Below are positions 55,137-64,000 of a stretch of DNA of 64,000 bases, one piece after another. A model generated the notes under the pieces. That model saw only the letters and a program-made list of their open reading frames with translations. It did not search any database and was not told the origin of the DNA. The DNA is from Chromohalobacter canadensis. GTDB lineage: Bacteria; Pseudomonadota; Gammaproteobacteria; Pseudomonadales; Halomonadaceae. The translations under genes and the position numbers were made by a program. Positions within the stretch are counted from its first letter, which is position 1. The number at the start of each line of letters is the position of its first letter. The stretch lies in assembly GCF_034479555.1 (NCBI RefSeq), contig NZ_CP140151.1, positions 682,001-746,000 on the forward strand, written 5' to 3'.

Positions 55137-55793
55137 TTGAGCCTGGCGATCTTCGATCTCGACAATACCCTACTGGACCTCGACAGCGACCATGCCTGGG
55201 GTGAGTTCCTCATCGAGCAAGGCGCCGTCGACGCGACGACCTATCGCGATGCCAACGAACGCTTCTACCAAGATTACCAGAGCGGCGATCTCGACATCAT
55301 GGCGTACCTGGCCCTGGCGCTCCAGCCGTTGGCCGAGAACACGCCGGAGCAACTAGCCGCCTGGCATCAACAGTTCATGGCCAGCAAGATCGAGCCGCAC
55401 ATTCTGACGCGCGGAGAAGAACTGCTGGCACGCCATCGCGCCAAAGGCAATCGGCTATTGATCATCACCGCTACCAACCGCTTCATTACCGGCCCCATCG
55501 CCGAACGCCTGGGTGTGGATGACCTGATCGCCGTCGAGCCCGAGATCGATGCCGGCCGCTACACAGGTCGCGTGGTGGGCACCCCGAGTTTCCGCGAAGG
55601 CAAGGTGACGCGCTTGGACACCTGGCTCGCCGAGGAAGACGTCACCCTCGACGGCGCTTGGTTCTACAGCGACTCGCACAACGATCTGCCTCTCCTAGAA
55701 CGCGTCGACCATCCCGTCGCCGTCGATCCCGACGACGCCCTTCGTGAGACAGCCGAGCAACGTGGCTGGCGCATCATCAGCCTGCGTGATTGA
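55137..55793 (+). CDS. HAD-family phosphatase (HAD-IB, SerB/CicA-like)
   Basis: The 218-residue protein begins with a TTG start (AAGGAG 8 bases upstream) and carries HAD motif I as IFDLDNTLLDLDSDHAW, motif II in LLIITATNRFITGPIAE and motif III in FYSDSHNDLPLLE, with a C1-type cap (about 20-90). It belongs to the HAD-IB group that includes CicA and PgpB-like lysophosphatases and phosphoserine phosphatase. It is divergent from rppH as in Pseudomonas. Substrate unknown. Confidence 0.85.
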   Translation: MSLAIFDLDNTLLDLDSDHAWGEFLIEQGAVDATTYRDANERFYQDYQSGDLDIMAYLALALQPLAENTPEQLAAWHQQFMASKIEPHILTRGEELLARHRAKGNRLLIITATNRFITGPIAERLGVDDLIAVEPEIDAGRYTGRVVGTPSFREGKVTRLDTWLAEEDVTLDGAWFYSDSHNDLPLLERVDHPVAVDPDDALRETAEQRGWRIISLRD

Positions 55794-55904
55794 GGGTACC
55801 TCGATCCTGCAGCCTATATAGAAGACGCCAAAGGGATCCCTTATGGCTTTGTCATTAGTCATAATGTCGAGCTTGGGAAGGCAGTATTTCCGCGTCAAAA
55901 GCGT

Positions 55905-55910
55905 TATAAT
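55905..55910 (+). promoter_or_regulatory. Possible -10 element of the mqo promoter
   Basis: TATAAT lies 83 bases before the mqo start codon within a locally AT-rich stretch (TTAGTCATAATG nearby). No convincing -35 at 16-18 bases could be seen, so an activator may be needed. Confidence 0.4.
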
Positions 55911-55993
55911 GCAACGCAGAATTCCATCGCGCCGGTCGCAGTTCGAGATGCCGTTCGCCGGCTGACCGACGCACCTTCTCAAGGGCTATGTGA

Positions 55994-57520
55994 ATGGTTG
56001 GCACGCATATGGATGAGTCAGTAGACATCGTACTCGTGGGTGCAGGCGTTATGAGCGCCACGCTCGCGACACTGCTTCACGAGCTGGAGCCGGAGGCACG
56101 CATCGAGATCATCGAGCGTCTCGACACCACTGCCAGCGAAAGCTCGTTTGCCTGGAACAACGCCGGCACTGGCCATGCCGGCTTGTGCGAACTCAACTAT
56201 ACGCCCCGCGCCGAGGACGGCTCGATCGTGCTCGACAAGGCCATCCATACCAATACCCTGTTCGAGGAGTCCAAGCAGCTATGGAGCTACTTGGTCGAAA
56301 AGGGCAACCTCGGCGATCCGGCACGTTTCGTGCACCCGGTACCGCACATGAGCTTCGTGCGCGGCGAAGACGACGTCCGCTTCCTGCGCGACCGCTACCA
56401 TGCCATGCGCGAACATCCGTGTTTCGAGGGGATGGAATACACCGAGGAGCGCAGCGTCATCGGCCAATGGGCGCCGCTGTTGCTGGATGGACGCGAGGGC
56501 GACGAACCGTTGGCCGCGACACGCGTCGCTGGCGGTACCGATGTCGACTTCGGCGCTTTGACGCGCCAGCTCCTCGACCGCCTCGAAGAAAAGCCCGACG
56601 AGCAGGTACGCATCACCACGGGCCAAACGGTCGAGGATCTAGACCGCAACGACGATGGCAGTTGGACTCTCAAGGTCACAGGCAACGACAACACCAAGCG
56701 CACCCTGCGTGCACGCTTCGTGTTCCTGGGCGCCGGCGGTGCCTCATTGCATCTACTGCAGAAAAGCGGCATTCCCGAAGGCAAGGGCTACGCAGGTTTC
56801 CCGGTCAGCGGTCAGTGGCTGCGTTGCGACAAGCCTGAAATCGTCTCCCGGCATCACGCCAAGGTCTACAGCAAAGCCCCCATCGGCGCGCCGCCGATGT
56901 CGGTACCGCACCTGGACACACGCAACGTCGACGGCACGCCCTCGCTCTTGTTCGGGCCCTTCGCCGGTTTCACTACCAAGTTCCTGAAGACCGGCTCAGT
57001 GTTGGATCTGGTCAAGTCTGTGCGCTCGTCCAACGTGACCTCGATGCTCTCGGTCGCGCGCGATAACTTTAGCCTGGTCAAATACCTTCTCGACCAGGTA
57101 CGGCTCTCCCATGAGCAGCGCGTCGACGAGCTGCGCACCTTCTACCCCACGGCGCAGAGCGAAGATTGGCGCCTCGAGGTTGCCGGTCAACGCGTCCAGG
57201 TCATCAAGAAGGATCCGGAAAAAGGCGGTGTGCTGCAATTCGGCACCGAGGTCGTGGCCGCCAGCGACGGCTCGCTCGCGGCACTGCTCGGTGCCTCACC
57301 CGGTGCCTCCACGGCCACCTCGATCATGATCAATCTCGTCGAACAGTGCTTCCCCGAGAAATTTGCCAGCGATGCCTGGCAGCAGCGCCTCCATGAGCTC
57401 GTCCCCGCGCGCGCCGACACATTGGCCGATCACGGCGAGCTGTTACGCAAAGTACGCCACCGCACGCACACCACGCTCAAACTCGCCGATGCGCAGCCCG
57501 CACCAGCACCTGTAGCCTAA
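55994..57520 (+). CDS. mqo: Malate:quinone oxidoreductase
   Basis: Mqo oxidises malate to oxaloacetate and passes electrons to quinone at the inner membrane surface. The 508-residue FAD protein has the dinucleotide motif IVLVGAGVMSATLATLLHEL, SSFAWNNAGTGHAGLCELNYTPR, FVLGAGGASLHLLQKSGI-like FLGAGGASLHLLQKSGIPEG, GYAGFPVSGQWLRC and TLFGPFAGF-like LFGPFAGFTTKFLK; C-terminal SPGASTATSIMINLVEQCF. Start 55994 or 56009. Alone between two intergenic hairpins. Confidence 0.95.
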   Translation: MVGTHMDESVDIVLVGAGVMSATLATLLHELEPEARIEIIERLDTTASESSFAWNNAGTGHAGLCELNYTPRAEDGSIVLDKAIHTNTLFEESKQLWSYLVEKGNLGDPARFVHPVPHMSFVRGEDDVRFLRDRYHAMREHPCFEGMEYTEERSVIGQWAPLLLDGREGDEPLAATRVAGGTDVDFGALTRQLLDRLEEKPDEQVRITTGQTVEDLDRNDDGSWTLKVTGNDNTKRTLRARFVFLGAGGASLHLLQKSGIPEGKGYAGFPVSGQWLRCDKPEIVSRHHAKVYSKAPIGAPPMSVPHLDTRNVDGTPSLLFGPFAGFTTKFLKTGSVLDLVKSVRSSNVTSMLSVARDNFSLVKYLLDQVRLSHEQRVDELRTFYPTAQSEDWRLEVAGQRVQVIKKDPEKGGVLQFGTEVVAASDGSLAALLGASPGASTATSIMINLVEQCFPEKFASDAWQQRLHELVPARADTLADHGELLRKVRHRTHTTLKLADAQPAPAPVA

Positions 57521-57537
57521 AAATACGCACCTCCATG

Positions 57538-57572
57538 AAAAGCGCCTCGATCTCCTGGATCGAGGCGCTTTT
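57538..57572. terminator. Bidirectional terminator between mqo and pgpA
   Basis: An 11-bp perfect stem GCGCCTCGATC / GATCGAGGCGC around TCCTG is flanked by AAAA on the left and TTTT on the right, between the convergent genes mqo (+) and pgpA (-). Ideal for both strands. Confidence 0.92.
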
Positions 57573-57601
57573 CATGTACGGCCAAAGAACGTGTAGAAAC
57601 G

Positions 57602-58075
57602 CTAATGCAGCCAGAACCACAGATGCATAGTGCTCCAGGCATATACGCCGGCGAGCACATCATCGAACATGATCCCGAAGCCCCCTGCTACGTGGCGATC
57701 CACCCAGCGGATCGGCCACGGCTTGATGATATCGAACATGCGAAACACCACGAAGCCCCACAGCGCTGCCTCCCACGAAAAGGGAACCGCCGCCATGGTC
57801 AGCCAATAGCCGACGAACTCGTCCCAGACAATGCCAGAATGATCGTGAACGCCCAGGTCGCGCGAGGTCTTTTCGCACAGCCAGATGCCCAGAATCGAGG
57901 CCACGCCCACCAATCCCAGGTACCAATCAAGCGATAGTCCCGACAACAACCAATAGAATGGGATTGCAGCTAATGTACCAAAAGTGCCCGGCGCGAAAGG
58001 GATAGCCCCGCTTCCCAGGCCAAACGCCAGAAAATGGGTCGGGCGGCGCCAGACGCTGCGCGGTGAGCGATTCAT
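57602..58075 (-). CDS. pgpA: Phosphatidylglycerophosphatase A
   Basis: PgpA dephosphorylates phosphatidylglycerophosphate to phosphatidylglycerol. The 157-residue membrane protein starts MNRSPRSVWRRPTHFLAFG (58075, overlapping thiL by four bases) and has the family motifs GSGAIPFAPGTFGTLAAIP, DDHSGIVWDEFVGYW-like HDHSGIVWDEFVGYWL with the metal acid residues, and FRMFDIIKPWPIRWVD followed by GFGIMFDDVLAG. Four hydrophobic segments. Confidence 0.93.
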   Translation of the reverse strand: MNRSPRSVWRRPTHFLAFGLGSGAIPFAPGTFGTLAAIPFYWLLSGLSLDWYLGLVGVASILGIWLCEKTSRDLGVHDHSGIVWDEFVGYWLTMAAVPFSWEAALWGFVVFRMFDIIKPWPIRWVDRHVAGGFGIMFDDVLAGVYAWSTMHLWFWLH

Positions 58076-59031
58076 GGCCCGCCTCCCGTGAAATGCTGCC
58101 ATCCTGCGCCCTTAAATGTCTCGGGAATCCCTCTGATACCGGGCTCGGCGACGACATGTCCGATCTCGGTCAACGTGACATTACAGTCGGCACAGCGTCG
58201 CTGAGCCTCTTCCCAGGCCGTGTCAGGCACGCTGATCAGAAGCTGATAATCGTCCCCGCCGTTCAGCGCGGCATGCAAGGCGCCTTCGCTACCCAGCGTC
58301 ATCTCCAGCGTCGGCGCCAGGGGAATACACGCCGGGTCAAGGCTAGCCCCCACGCCCGAGGCGTGACATAGATGCCCAAGATCGGCCAACAGGCCATCGG
58401 AAATATCCAGTGCCGCCGAGGCTAACCCCCGCAGTGCACGCCCCGCCTCGAGCTGAGGCGTTGGCGTCAAGTAGGCCGCCAGCAAGGGATCCTCGAGGTC
58501 ATGGCCGCCGGCCTGCCACATGCGCAGACCGCCATGACCACCCCCCAGCGCACCAGTCACCGCCAGGCGCTCTCCTGGCATGGCGCCACTTCGCCGCAGC
58601 GCCTGCCCAACCGGCACATCACCGATCACCGTGACAGCGATGGATAGAGTACCACGCGTGACGTCGCCACCGATCAAGGGCGTCGACATACGTTGGCCAA
58701 GCTCGAGAAAACCTTGAGCGAAGCGCTCAAGCCACGCGGGATCGCCATGCGTCAGCGTCAGAGCCATCAGACAGCCGCGCGGTCGCGCCCCCATTGCCGC
58801 TAGATCGGAAAGGGCGACGGCCAGCGCACGATGCCCAATGGCTTCGGGCGGCGCATCGCCAGGGAAATGCACGTCAGCCACCGACGTGTCCACGCTCATG
58901 GCAAGCTCGGTCCCCGCAGCGGGACTTAGCAGCGCGCAGTCGTCGCCGGGCCCCAGCGTAATACCGGAGATGGGCAGGGACTGATCGGGCGTCGCGAAAT
59001 AACGCGCGATGATGTCGAATTCACCCAACAT
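58072..59031 (-). CDS. thiL: Thiamine-monophosphate kinase
   Basis: ThiL phosphorylates thiamine monophosphate to the pyrophosphate cofactor. The 319-residue protein starts LGEFDIIARYF, has the ATP/Mg site GDDCALLSPA, SVDTSVADVHFP, ALSDLAAMGARPRGCL, GGDVTRG and ALDISDGLLADLGHL, with the C-terminal GGDDYQLLISVP. Start ATG 59031 lies one base after the nusB stop. Downstream of nusB-ribH in the standard order. Confidence 0.94.
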   Translation of the reverse strand: MLGEFDIIARYFATPDQSLPISGITLGPGDDCALLSPAAGTELAMSVDTSVADVHFPGDAPPEAIGHRALAVALSDLAAMGARPRGCLMALTLTHGDPAWLERFAQGFLELGQRMSTPLIGGDVTRGTLSIAVTVIGDVPVGQALRRSGAMPGERLAVTGALGGGHGGLRMWQAGGHDLEDPLLAAYLTPTPQLEAGRALRGLASAALDISDGLLADLGHLCHASGVGASLDPACIPLAPTLEMTLGSEGALHAALNGGDDYQLLISVPDTAWEEAQRRCADCNVTLTEIGHVVAEPGIRGIPETFKGAGWQHFTGGGP

Positions 59032-59032
59032 G

Positions 59033-59533
59033 TCAACGACGACGCGCAGCGACCTCAGTACTCCGCAAGCGGCTCGCCAGCTTGTCGAGAATACCGTTGA
59101 CGTACTTGTGGCCATCGGTGGCACCGAAACCCTTGGCCAATTCGATGCCTTCGTTGATCACCACGCGATACGGCACCTCAAGGCGATACTTGAGCTCATA
59201 GGCGCCCAGCCGGAGAATCGCCAACTCGATACGGTCAAGATCCTCGAGGCGGCGGTCGAGCAGCGGCGCGATGGTTTTGTCGATGGCTTCGCGGTCGCCA
59301 GCCACGTTGTGCAGCAACTCATGAAACAACGCCAGGTCGGCGATGCCCATGACCTTGTGCCAGTTTTCGTGATCCTCAAGGTCTTCATCGGCGATTTGCG
59401 CGCGAAACTCCGACTCCACCGCCGTGATCGACTTGCCGGTCATCTGCCATTGGTAGAGACCCTGCACCGCCAGCTCACGCGCCGCGCGGCGCGCTTCCTG
59501 GGCCGGGGTCGCATCACGGGGTGATTGGCTCAT
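59033..59533 (-). CDS. nusB: Transcription antitermination factor NusB
   Basis: NusB with NusE (S10) forms antitermination complexes on rRNA operons. The 166-residue protein has [22 protein letters not shown] at the N-terminus, then AELAL-type [35 protein letters not shown] (in parts) and [17 protein letters not shown] at the C-terminus. Longer than E. coli NusB by about 25 residues, mostly N-terminal. It overlaps ribH by four bases. Confidence 0.95.
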   Translation of the reverse strand: MSQSPRDATPAQEARRAARELAVQGLYQWQMTGKSITAVESEFRAQIADEDLEDHENWHKVMGIADLALFHELLHNVAGDREAIDKTIAPLLDRRLEDLDRIELAILRLGAYELKYRLEVPYRVVINEGIELAKGFGATDGHKYVNGILDKLASRLRSTEVAARRR

Positions 59534-60012
59534 GCCTCACCCCCCATACGCTTGAACAGCGAGACCATTTCCATCGCTGCCATCGCCGCCTCGGCACCTT
59601 TGTTACCGGCCTTGGTGCCGGCGCGCTCGATGGCCTGGTCGATGGAGTCGACGGTCAGCACCCCGTTAGCGATGGGAGTGTTCAGCTCCAGCTGCAGACT
59701 GCTCATGGCACTGTTGCAATTGCCCGCCACGTAGTCGAAATGTGGCGTCCCTCCGCGAATCACCGCTCCCAGAGCAATGACGGCATGCGGCTGGAGAACC
59801 TGCACGGCGCGCTTGACGGCCAAGGGTAGTTCCCAGGCGCCTGGCACATGGATGATATCGACGTTTTCTTCGTCCACGCCGTGGCGCACGAGGCTGTCCA
59901 CTGCCCCTTCCACCAGGCTATCGACCACGTGATGATTGAAGCGGCCCACGACGATGACATAACGGCCATCGACATCAGTGTAGCCACCCTCGACTTGAGA
60001 GATCGGTTGCAT
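59530..60012 (-). CDS. ribH: 6,7-dimethyl-8-ribityllumazine synthase
   Basis: RibH condenses the 4-carbon unit from RibB with the pyrimidine to form lumazine. The 160-residue protein (ATG 60012) has [49 protein letters not shown] with the catalytic His and [18 protein letters not shown]. It probably forms an icosahedral or pentameric particle. Start chosen at MQPISQ (ATG) with GGGAT upstream; the longer frame to 60051 is not supported. Confidence 0.95.
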   Translation of the reverse strand: MQPISQVEGGYTDVDGRYVIVVGRFNHHVVDSLVEGAVDSLVRHGVDEENVDIIHVPGAWELPLAVKRAVQVLQPHAVIALGAVIRGGTPHFDYVAGNCNSAMSSLQLELNTPIANGVLTVDSIDQAIERAGTKAGNKGAEAAMAAMEMVSLFKRMGGEA

Positions 60013-60200
60013 TGTCAAATCCCGGGTCTGAATGCGCGACACTTCGCGCACGATATATCAGCTGTGTCAGTGCATGCCAGTGAAGCGATCACTTACTTCA
60101 ACATGGCGCATGGTATCACCACCGCCGAGGCGCGCTTTTCTTCACCGACACGCGCGGCCGCCAGCGCCCCTATGGCCCGGCGGTCGGATGAATGAGAGAC

Positions 60201-61361
60201 TTATTCTACCGGCTGGTCGCTCTCGGGGGTATCGCCACCCACGCGTTCGACGACCTCGAGGTCGAAGCCGGACAACGCAGAAAACTTCCACGGCGAGCTC
60301 AAAAGGCGCATTTGCCCGACGCCTAATTGGCGCAAAATCTGCGATCCGGTGCCGATGGTCAGATAGTTACCTGCACCATCGGAGGCACTGGAGCGCGGCG
60401 CCGGCTTACGCGACAGCAGCACGTCGAGCTGATCCTTGAGGTCGAGACGCGGCCGGCCATCGTCGAGCAGCACGAAGACCCCAGCCTCGGCTTCGGCAAT
60501 CTGGGCCAAGGCGCTGGACGCCGTCCAACTATGGCTCTCCGGCTTACTCAGCATCAGCAGATCACGCAACGTATCGGCAATATGCACACGCACGGTGGTC
60601 GGCGTCTCGCTGTGCGGCACGCCCTTCACCAGCGCCAGATGATGAGCGTTCTGAATACGGTCGTGGAAGACGTGTAGCGTCAACTCACCGAATGCCGTGT
60701 CGACGACCGTACGCTCGACTTCCTCGACGGTGCGCTCGTGATGGATGCGGTAGTGGATCAGATCGGCGATCGTGCCGACCTTGATGCCGTGCTCGACGGC
60801 GAAACGCTCCAATTCGTCGCGGCGCGCCATGCTGCCATCGTCGTTCATTACCTCGCAGATCACACCGCTGGCCTCGAACCCGGCCATGGCCGACAGATCG
60901 CAAGCGGCTTCGGTATGTCCCGCACGACGCAGTACGCCGCCCGGCTCGGCCATCAGCGGAAAGATATGCCCGGGCTGAACGATATCCGCCGCGACGGCGT
61001 CGCGCGCCGCTGCTGCGCGCACGGTGCGCGCGCGATCAGAGGCGGAAATCCCCGTGGAGACACCGCGTGCAGCCTCGATAGAGACGGTGAACTTGGTACC
61101 GAAACCGGAACCGTTGTCGCGCACCATCAAAGGCAATTCGAGACGCTCGCAGCGCTCACGGGTCATCGGCAGGCAAATCAAGCCCCGCGCGTGGCGGGCC
61201 ATGAAGTTGATATGCTCGGCCTCGACGCACTCGGCGGCCATGATGATATCGCCTTCGTTCTCGCGATCCTCATCGTCCATGAGTATGACCATCTTGCCCT
61301 GACGAATGTCTTCGACAATGGCTTCGATGGAGGCCAAGCCCTGTTTGGATGAAAGCGCCAT
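60201..61361 (-). CDS. ribB: 3,4-dihydroxy-2-butanone-4-phosphate synthase with degenerate GTP-cyclohydrolase domain (RibBX type)
   Basis: The first about 200 of 386 residues are Rib[46 protein letters not shown] and [18 protein letters not shown] with [16 protein letters not shown]. The second half resembles RibA ([19 protein letters not shown]) but the three zinc-binding cysteines and the catalytic tyrosine region are absent, and IGLLNK is not found. This corresponds to the RibBX form reported in gammaproteobacteria, where GTP cyclohydrolase II is made elsewhere. No FMN riboswitch is visible upstream. Start 61361 preferred over 61520. Confidence 0.88.
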   Translation of the reverse strand: MALSSKQGLASIEAIVEDIRQGKMVILMDDEDRENEGDIIMAAECVEAEHINFMARHARGLICLPMTRERCERLELPLMVRDNGSGFGTKFTVSIEAARGVSTGISASDRARTVRAAAARDAVAADIVQPGHIFPLMAEPGGVLRRAGHTEAACDLSAMAGFEASGVICEVMNDDGSMARRDELERFAVEHGIKVGTIADLIHYRIHHERTVEEVERTVVDTAFGELTLHVFHDRIQNAHHLALVKGVPHSETPTTVRVHIADTLRDLLMLSKPESHSWTASSALAQIAEAEAGVFVLLDDGRPRLDLKDQLDVLLSRKPAPRSSASDGAGNYLTIGTGSQILRQLGVGQMRLLSSPWKFSALSGFDLEVVERVGGDTPESDQPVE

Positions 61362-61535
61362 GGTGTCTCCGCTGCTCGTCTCGTACGCCGATACGGTCTT
61401 GTCGTCGGCGCCGTCAAAGGTGTGTCGTGGTGTCACGACGCGGGCGTCGTTACTCTTCGACACCCAGTCAGGTCGGCGCCCAGAGTACCTGCAAGCGCGC
61501 TTGTGCGCCAGTGGCAGCATACATGCGATTGCCGC

Positions 61536-62705
61536 TCAGGCACTGTCGGAGGCGGCGGGTTTTGACATCACGGGGCGCGCGACGATGCGCCAGTCACGGC
61601 CGACGGCACGAATGTCGTCGATGTGCAACGGACGCTGCTGTGCCATGCGCTCGAGCCCCGGTAACGCGAACAGCGGGCGTGCCTCGCCGCCCAATAGCGT
61701 CGGTGCCACGAACAGGTGCATCTCATCGATAGCGTCGATATCGAGCATGGCACCGGCCAGCGTCGCGCCGGTTTCGAGAAGCACCTCGTTGCATTGCTCT
61801 CGCTCCGCCAGATGCGCCAGCAGGGCGCGTAGATCGACGCGCTCTTCGGCCGCCTCGGGCAGGACGAGCACCTCGGCACCGGCCTCTTCCAACGTCGCGC
61901 GGCGCGCCTCATCCGGCGAGACGGTCGCCACTATAGTGCGTCCCGGTTCACGCAAGCACGACGCTGCCACCGGCAAGCGCAGCCGCGAGTCGACCACGAC
62001 GCGCAGCGGCTGGTGCTCGGCGATCGCTTCACCCTCGTCCAGCTCGAGTTGCGCAGGACGTACCGTAAGGCGCGAATTATCGAAAATGATCGAATCGACC
62101 CCAGTCATCACTGCACTCGAGCGTGCTCGCAAGCGTTGCACCTCGGTACGCGCGCGCTCCCCGGTGATCCATTGCGATTCACCGCTGGCCATGGCGGTGC
62201 GACCGTCCAGGCTCATCGCCATCTTCAGGCGTACGAACGGCATCCCCTCGCGCATGCGCTTCACGAAACCGATATTGAGCGCCTCGGCATCGGCCTCCAG
62301 GCAACCCACCTCAACCTCGATGCCTGCCTCACGCAGCATTGCCACACCACGCCCAGCCACCTGGGGATTGGGATCAACCATCGCGATCACGACACGGCTC
62401 ACGCAGGCGTCGATCAGCGCCTGGGCACAAGGCGGCGTGCGGCCGTAATGCGAACAGGGTTCCAAAGTGACATAGACCGTGGCGCCTCGTGCCGCCTCGC
62501 CAGCGGCGCGCAAGGCATGCACCTCGGCGTGAGGTTCGCCGACGCGTACATGGTAGCCCTCTCCGACGATTCGTCCCCCATTGACCACGACGCAGCCGAC
62601 GCGCGGGTTGGGATGGGTGGTGTAGCACCCTCGTCGGGCGAGTTGCAGCGCGCGCGCCATGCACACTTCGTGAGATAGCGTCGACGCAGCGGCGTCTTGT
62701 GTCAT
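61536..62705 (-). CDS. ribD: Riboflavin biosynthesis deaminase/reductase
   Basis: The 389-residue protein joins an N-terminal cytidine-deaminase-fold (HAEVHAL, TLEPCSHYGRTPPC zinc ligands) with a C-terminal DHFR-like reductase (SLDGRTAMASGESQWIT, ARSSAVMTGVDS, FVAPTLLGGEA). Start ATG 62705 follows AGGAG. It lies between nrdR and ribB. Riboflavin synthase alpha (ribE), which normally lies between ribD and ribBA in Pseudomonas, is missing here. Confidence 0.95.
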   Translation of the reverse strand: MTQDAAASTLSHEVCMARALQLARRGCYTTHPNPRVGCVVVNGGRIVGEGYHVRVGEPHAEVHALRAAGEAARGATVYVTLEPCSHYGRTPPCAQALIDACVSRVVIAMVDPNPQVAGRGVAMLREAGIEVEVGCLEADAEALNIGFVKRMREGMPFVRLKMAMSLDGRTAMASGESQWITGERARTEVQRLRARSSAVMTGVDSIIFDNSRLTVRPAQLELDEGEAIAEHQPLRVVVDSRLRLPVAASCLREPGRTIVATVSPDEARRATLEEAGAEVLVLPEAAEERVDLRALLAHLAEREQCNEVLLETGATLAGAMLDIDAIDEMHLFVAPTLLGGEARPLFALPGLERMAQQRPLHIDDIRAVGRDWRIVARPVMSKPAASDSA

Positions 62706-62759
62706 GGGCCACTCCTCATGGATCACTTCTTGAGCGATTCGCGTCGGTACGTATCGAGA

Positions 62760-63245
62760 TCAGCGCTGATCGTTATCGTCGGGCACAAAGCTGGGCTCTT
62801 GCGCCAAGCGGTCGATTTCGGCGCGAAATTCGTCGAGGTCCTGGAAGCGACGGTAGACGGAAGCGAAGCGGATATAGGCGACCTGATCGAGCCGCTTCAG
62901 CGAGCGCATGACCTCCTCGCCGATCTCGCGTGCCTCGAGTTCACGCTCGCCACGGGCACGCAGACGCTGACGGATACGCTCGACCGCCGCCTCGATGGAT
63001 TCGGCGCTGACCGGGCGTTTTTCCAATGCGCGTAGCATGCCGGCACGCAACTTGCGCTCATCGAAGGTCTCCCGCGAGCCGTCGCCCTTGATCACGCGAG
63101 GCATGACCAGCTCCGCCGTCTCGTAGGTGGTGAAGCGTTCGCCGCAGTCATTGCACTGGCGGCGCCGACGCACCTGATCCCCTTCGGCCACGAGGCGCGA
63201 ATCGGTCACCTTGGTGTCATACTTTCCACAAAAGGGGCAGTGCAT
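62760..63245 (-). CDS. nrdR: Transcriptional repressor NrdR
   Basis: NrdR is a zinc-finger and ATP-cone repressor of ribonucleotide reductase genes. The 161-residue protein starts [18 protein letters not shown], shows the second pair [12 protein letters not shown] and the ATP-cone block [24 protein letters not shown]. An upstream ATG at 63305 would add a 20-residue extension (MSINLNDND...) and has AAAGG; NrdR almost always starts at MHCPFC. Heads the nrdR-ribD group. Confidence 0.92.
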   Translation of the reverse strand: MHCPFCGKYDTKVTDSRLVAEGDQVRRRRQCNDCGERFTTYETAELVMPRVIKGDGSRETFDERKLRAGMLRALEKRPVSAESIEAAVERIRQRLRARGERELEAREIGEEVMRSLKRLDQVAYIRFASVYRRFQDLDEFRAEIDRLAQEPSFVPDDNDQR

Positions 63246-63437
63246 CGTGGCGCGTCCGCGGTTGAGTATCGAGAATGAGTCGTTGTCATTGAGATTGATC
63301 GACATTGTAGCCTTTCCCCGCGCCGCGCGGAAACTCGCTTGCGCACTGTCGCCAGGCCGACCAAGCTCATGAGGTTGCATGCATTTTCGGTCGAGACACC
63401 GGTAAGCGCGCTTTCACAACCGCCAAGGGAGAAACCA

Positions 63438-63686
63438 ATGGGCATCATCGCATGGATCGTCTTCGGCCTGCTGGCCGGCATTGTCGCCAAGCTGATCATG
63501 CCGGGGCGCGACCCCGGTGGCCTCATCATCACCATGATCATCGGGATCCTCGGGGCCATCGTTGGGGGCTGGGTCGGCACCGCGCTGGGCTTCGGTACGG
63601 TGGATGGCTTCAACTTCGGCAGTTTCGTCATCGCCGTACTCGGCGCCATCATCCTGCTGGGACTTTACCGTATCGTGAAGAAATGA
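63438..63686 (+). CDS. YeaQ/YmgE/GlsB-family small membrane protein
   Basis: The 82-residue protein (ATG 63438, AAGGGAG upstream) has three hydrophobic segments with the glycine-rich family pattern IIAWIVFGLLAGIVAKLIMPG, GGLIITMIIGILGAIVGGWV and IAVLGAIILLGLYRIVKK. YeaQ/GlsB proteins are transglycosylase-associated stress proteins of the inner membrane; molecular role unclear. Independent of its neighbours. Genes in this family are often stress-induced (salt, acid). Confidence 0.9.
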   Translation: MGIIAWIVFGLLAGIVAKLIMPGRDPGGLIITMIIGILGAIVGGWVGTALGFGTVDGFNFGSFVIAVLGAIILLGLYRIVKK

Positions 63687-63702
63687 CCTTTGCCGTCTCC
63701 GT

Positions 63703-63727
63703 ACACGCCGGCCATCCGCCGGCGTGT
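63703..63727. terminator. Stem-loop downstream of the YeaQ-type gene
   Basis: Perfect 10-bp stem ACACGCCGGC / GCCGGCGTGT around CATCC, 17 bases past the stop. No T-run follows on the plus strand, so it may be a Rho-type or stabilising hairpin. Confidence 0.55.
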
Positions 63728-63801
63728 CGCGCATGGCACGACTCCTGCAACAGCAACGATAATGTCGACGTGCGAGCCACCGATTCTCACGAGGACCATC
63801 G

Positions 63802-64000
63802 ATGCCCCACCCTATTCCCCCAGCCCCGCAGACCGAACTCGATGAAGCCGCTTTCACCGCGCGCGCCAAGGCACGTTTGGACGAGATTTACGGACCGCGC
63901 GCCGATGAAGTGTTACGCCGTCTGCAACGCCTGATATCGCACCAACGTGACGCAATTCCCGAACGCTCGCGTCCATTATGGAGCGAACGCGATCAGTTAC
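63802..64000 (+). CDS. Partial gene at window end; possibly a GH13 sugar phosphorylase
   Basis: An ATG at 63802 follows GAGGA. The 66 visible codons read MPHPIPPAPQTELDEAAFTA... with ARLDEIYGPRADEVLRRLQRLI and later SRPLWSERDQL, and run off the window. The ARLxxxYG...LxxLI and final WSERD segment resemble the N-terminus of sucrose-phosphorylase-like GH13_18 enzymes (glucosylglycerate phosphorylases). That identification is tentative. Confidence 0.35.
   Translation, partial: MPHPIPPAPQTELDEAAFTARAKARLDEIYGPRADEVLRRLQRLISHQRDAIPERSRPLWSERDQL

Noticed and set aside
61362..61535. FMN riboswitch or remnant ribE between ribD and ribB
   Set aside because: The conserved RFN core sequences were not found and no fragment of riboflavin synthase could be read.
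1..64000. CRISPR array
   Set aside because: No regularly spaced direct repeats with unique spacers; the 17-bp and 18-bp repeats are head-to-tail without spacers.

Overview
The window is 64 kb of chromosome from a GC-rich gammaproteobacterium. Acidic proteins, an acidic porin and Pseudomonas-like gene neighbourhoods (sseA-psd, serB-parC-parE, ptsP-rppH, lgt-thyA-folA, nrdR-ribD-ribBA-ribH-nusB-thiL-pgpA) suggest a moderate halophile of the Halomonadaceae, such as Chromohalobacter or Halomonas. That assignment is inference from content and order, not from a marker-gene comparison. About 57 protein genes and one tRNA are supported. There is no rRNA, no CRISPR array, no complete insertion sequence and no prophage.

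Region by region: 1-5 kb holds a partial acyl-CoA ligase, YajQ, a GNAT acetyltransferase divergent from an ATP-grasp (RimK-like) ligase, and a purine permease. 5-10 kb holds rhodanese-psd and the full EF-P modification set (epmA, efp, epmB) with a REP-type repeat between epmA and efp. 10-17 kb holds DUF4202, a leuA-DUF3465 operon with a structured leader, a protealysin-type M4 protease with its emfourin inhibitor, and a PilZ/HD-GYP protein. 16.5-23 kb holds serB, parC, parE and yqiA; two related purine/pyrimidine-asymmetric repeats flank parC. 23-33 kb holds pgi, cmoAB, a Fur-box-controlled degenerate ABC ATPase preceded by 17-bp tandem repeats, an LtaS-like membrane sulfatase, a serine acetyltransferase (epsC) and cysDN. 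33-41 kb holds cpdA-yqiB-nudF, a TPR lipoprotein-like protein, greB, rsmC-cmoM and a PAS-GGDEF-EAL protein. At 41.4 kb is tRNA-Arg(CCT), followed by a small accessory-looking cassette (PEGA lipoprotein, DUF2201-like protein, WYL regulator) with two palindromes. 44-55 kb holds a porin, a ProQ-domain protein, folA-thyA-lgt, a membrane sensor with a receiver but no ATPase domain, an NRDE protein, ptsP and rppH. 55-64 kb holds a HAD hydrolase, mqo, the pgpA-thiL-nusB-ribH-ribBX-ribD-nrdR cluster, a YeaQ/GlsB-type membrane protein and the start of a further gene.

Functional themes: translation and tRNA modification (EF-P beta-lysylation; CmoA, CmoB and CmoM together give the carboxymethoxyuridine-34 branch); cysteine and sulfate assimilation (cysD, cysN, epsC); riboflavin synthesis (with riboflavin synthase alpha absent from its usual place); nucleotide and folate metabolism; chromosome decatenation; and several cyclic-nucleotide proteins (YajQ, PilZ/HD-GYP, GGDEF-EAL, CpdA). 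The least explained parts are the tRNA-adjacent WYL cassette, the Fur-box ATPase with its upstream tandem repeats, the ATPase-less hybrid sensor, and the GNAT/ATP-grasp pair.
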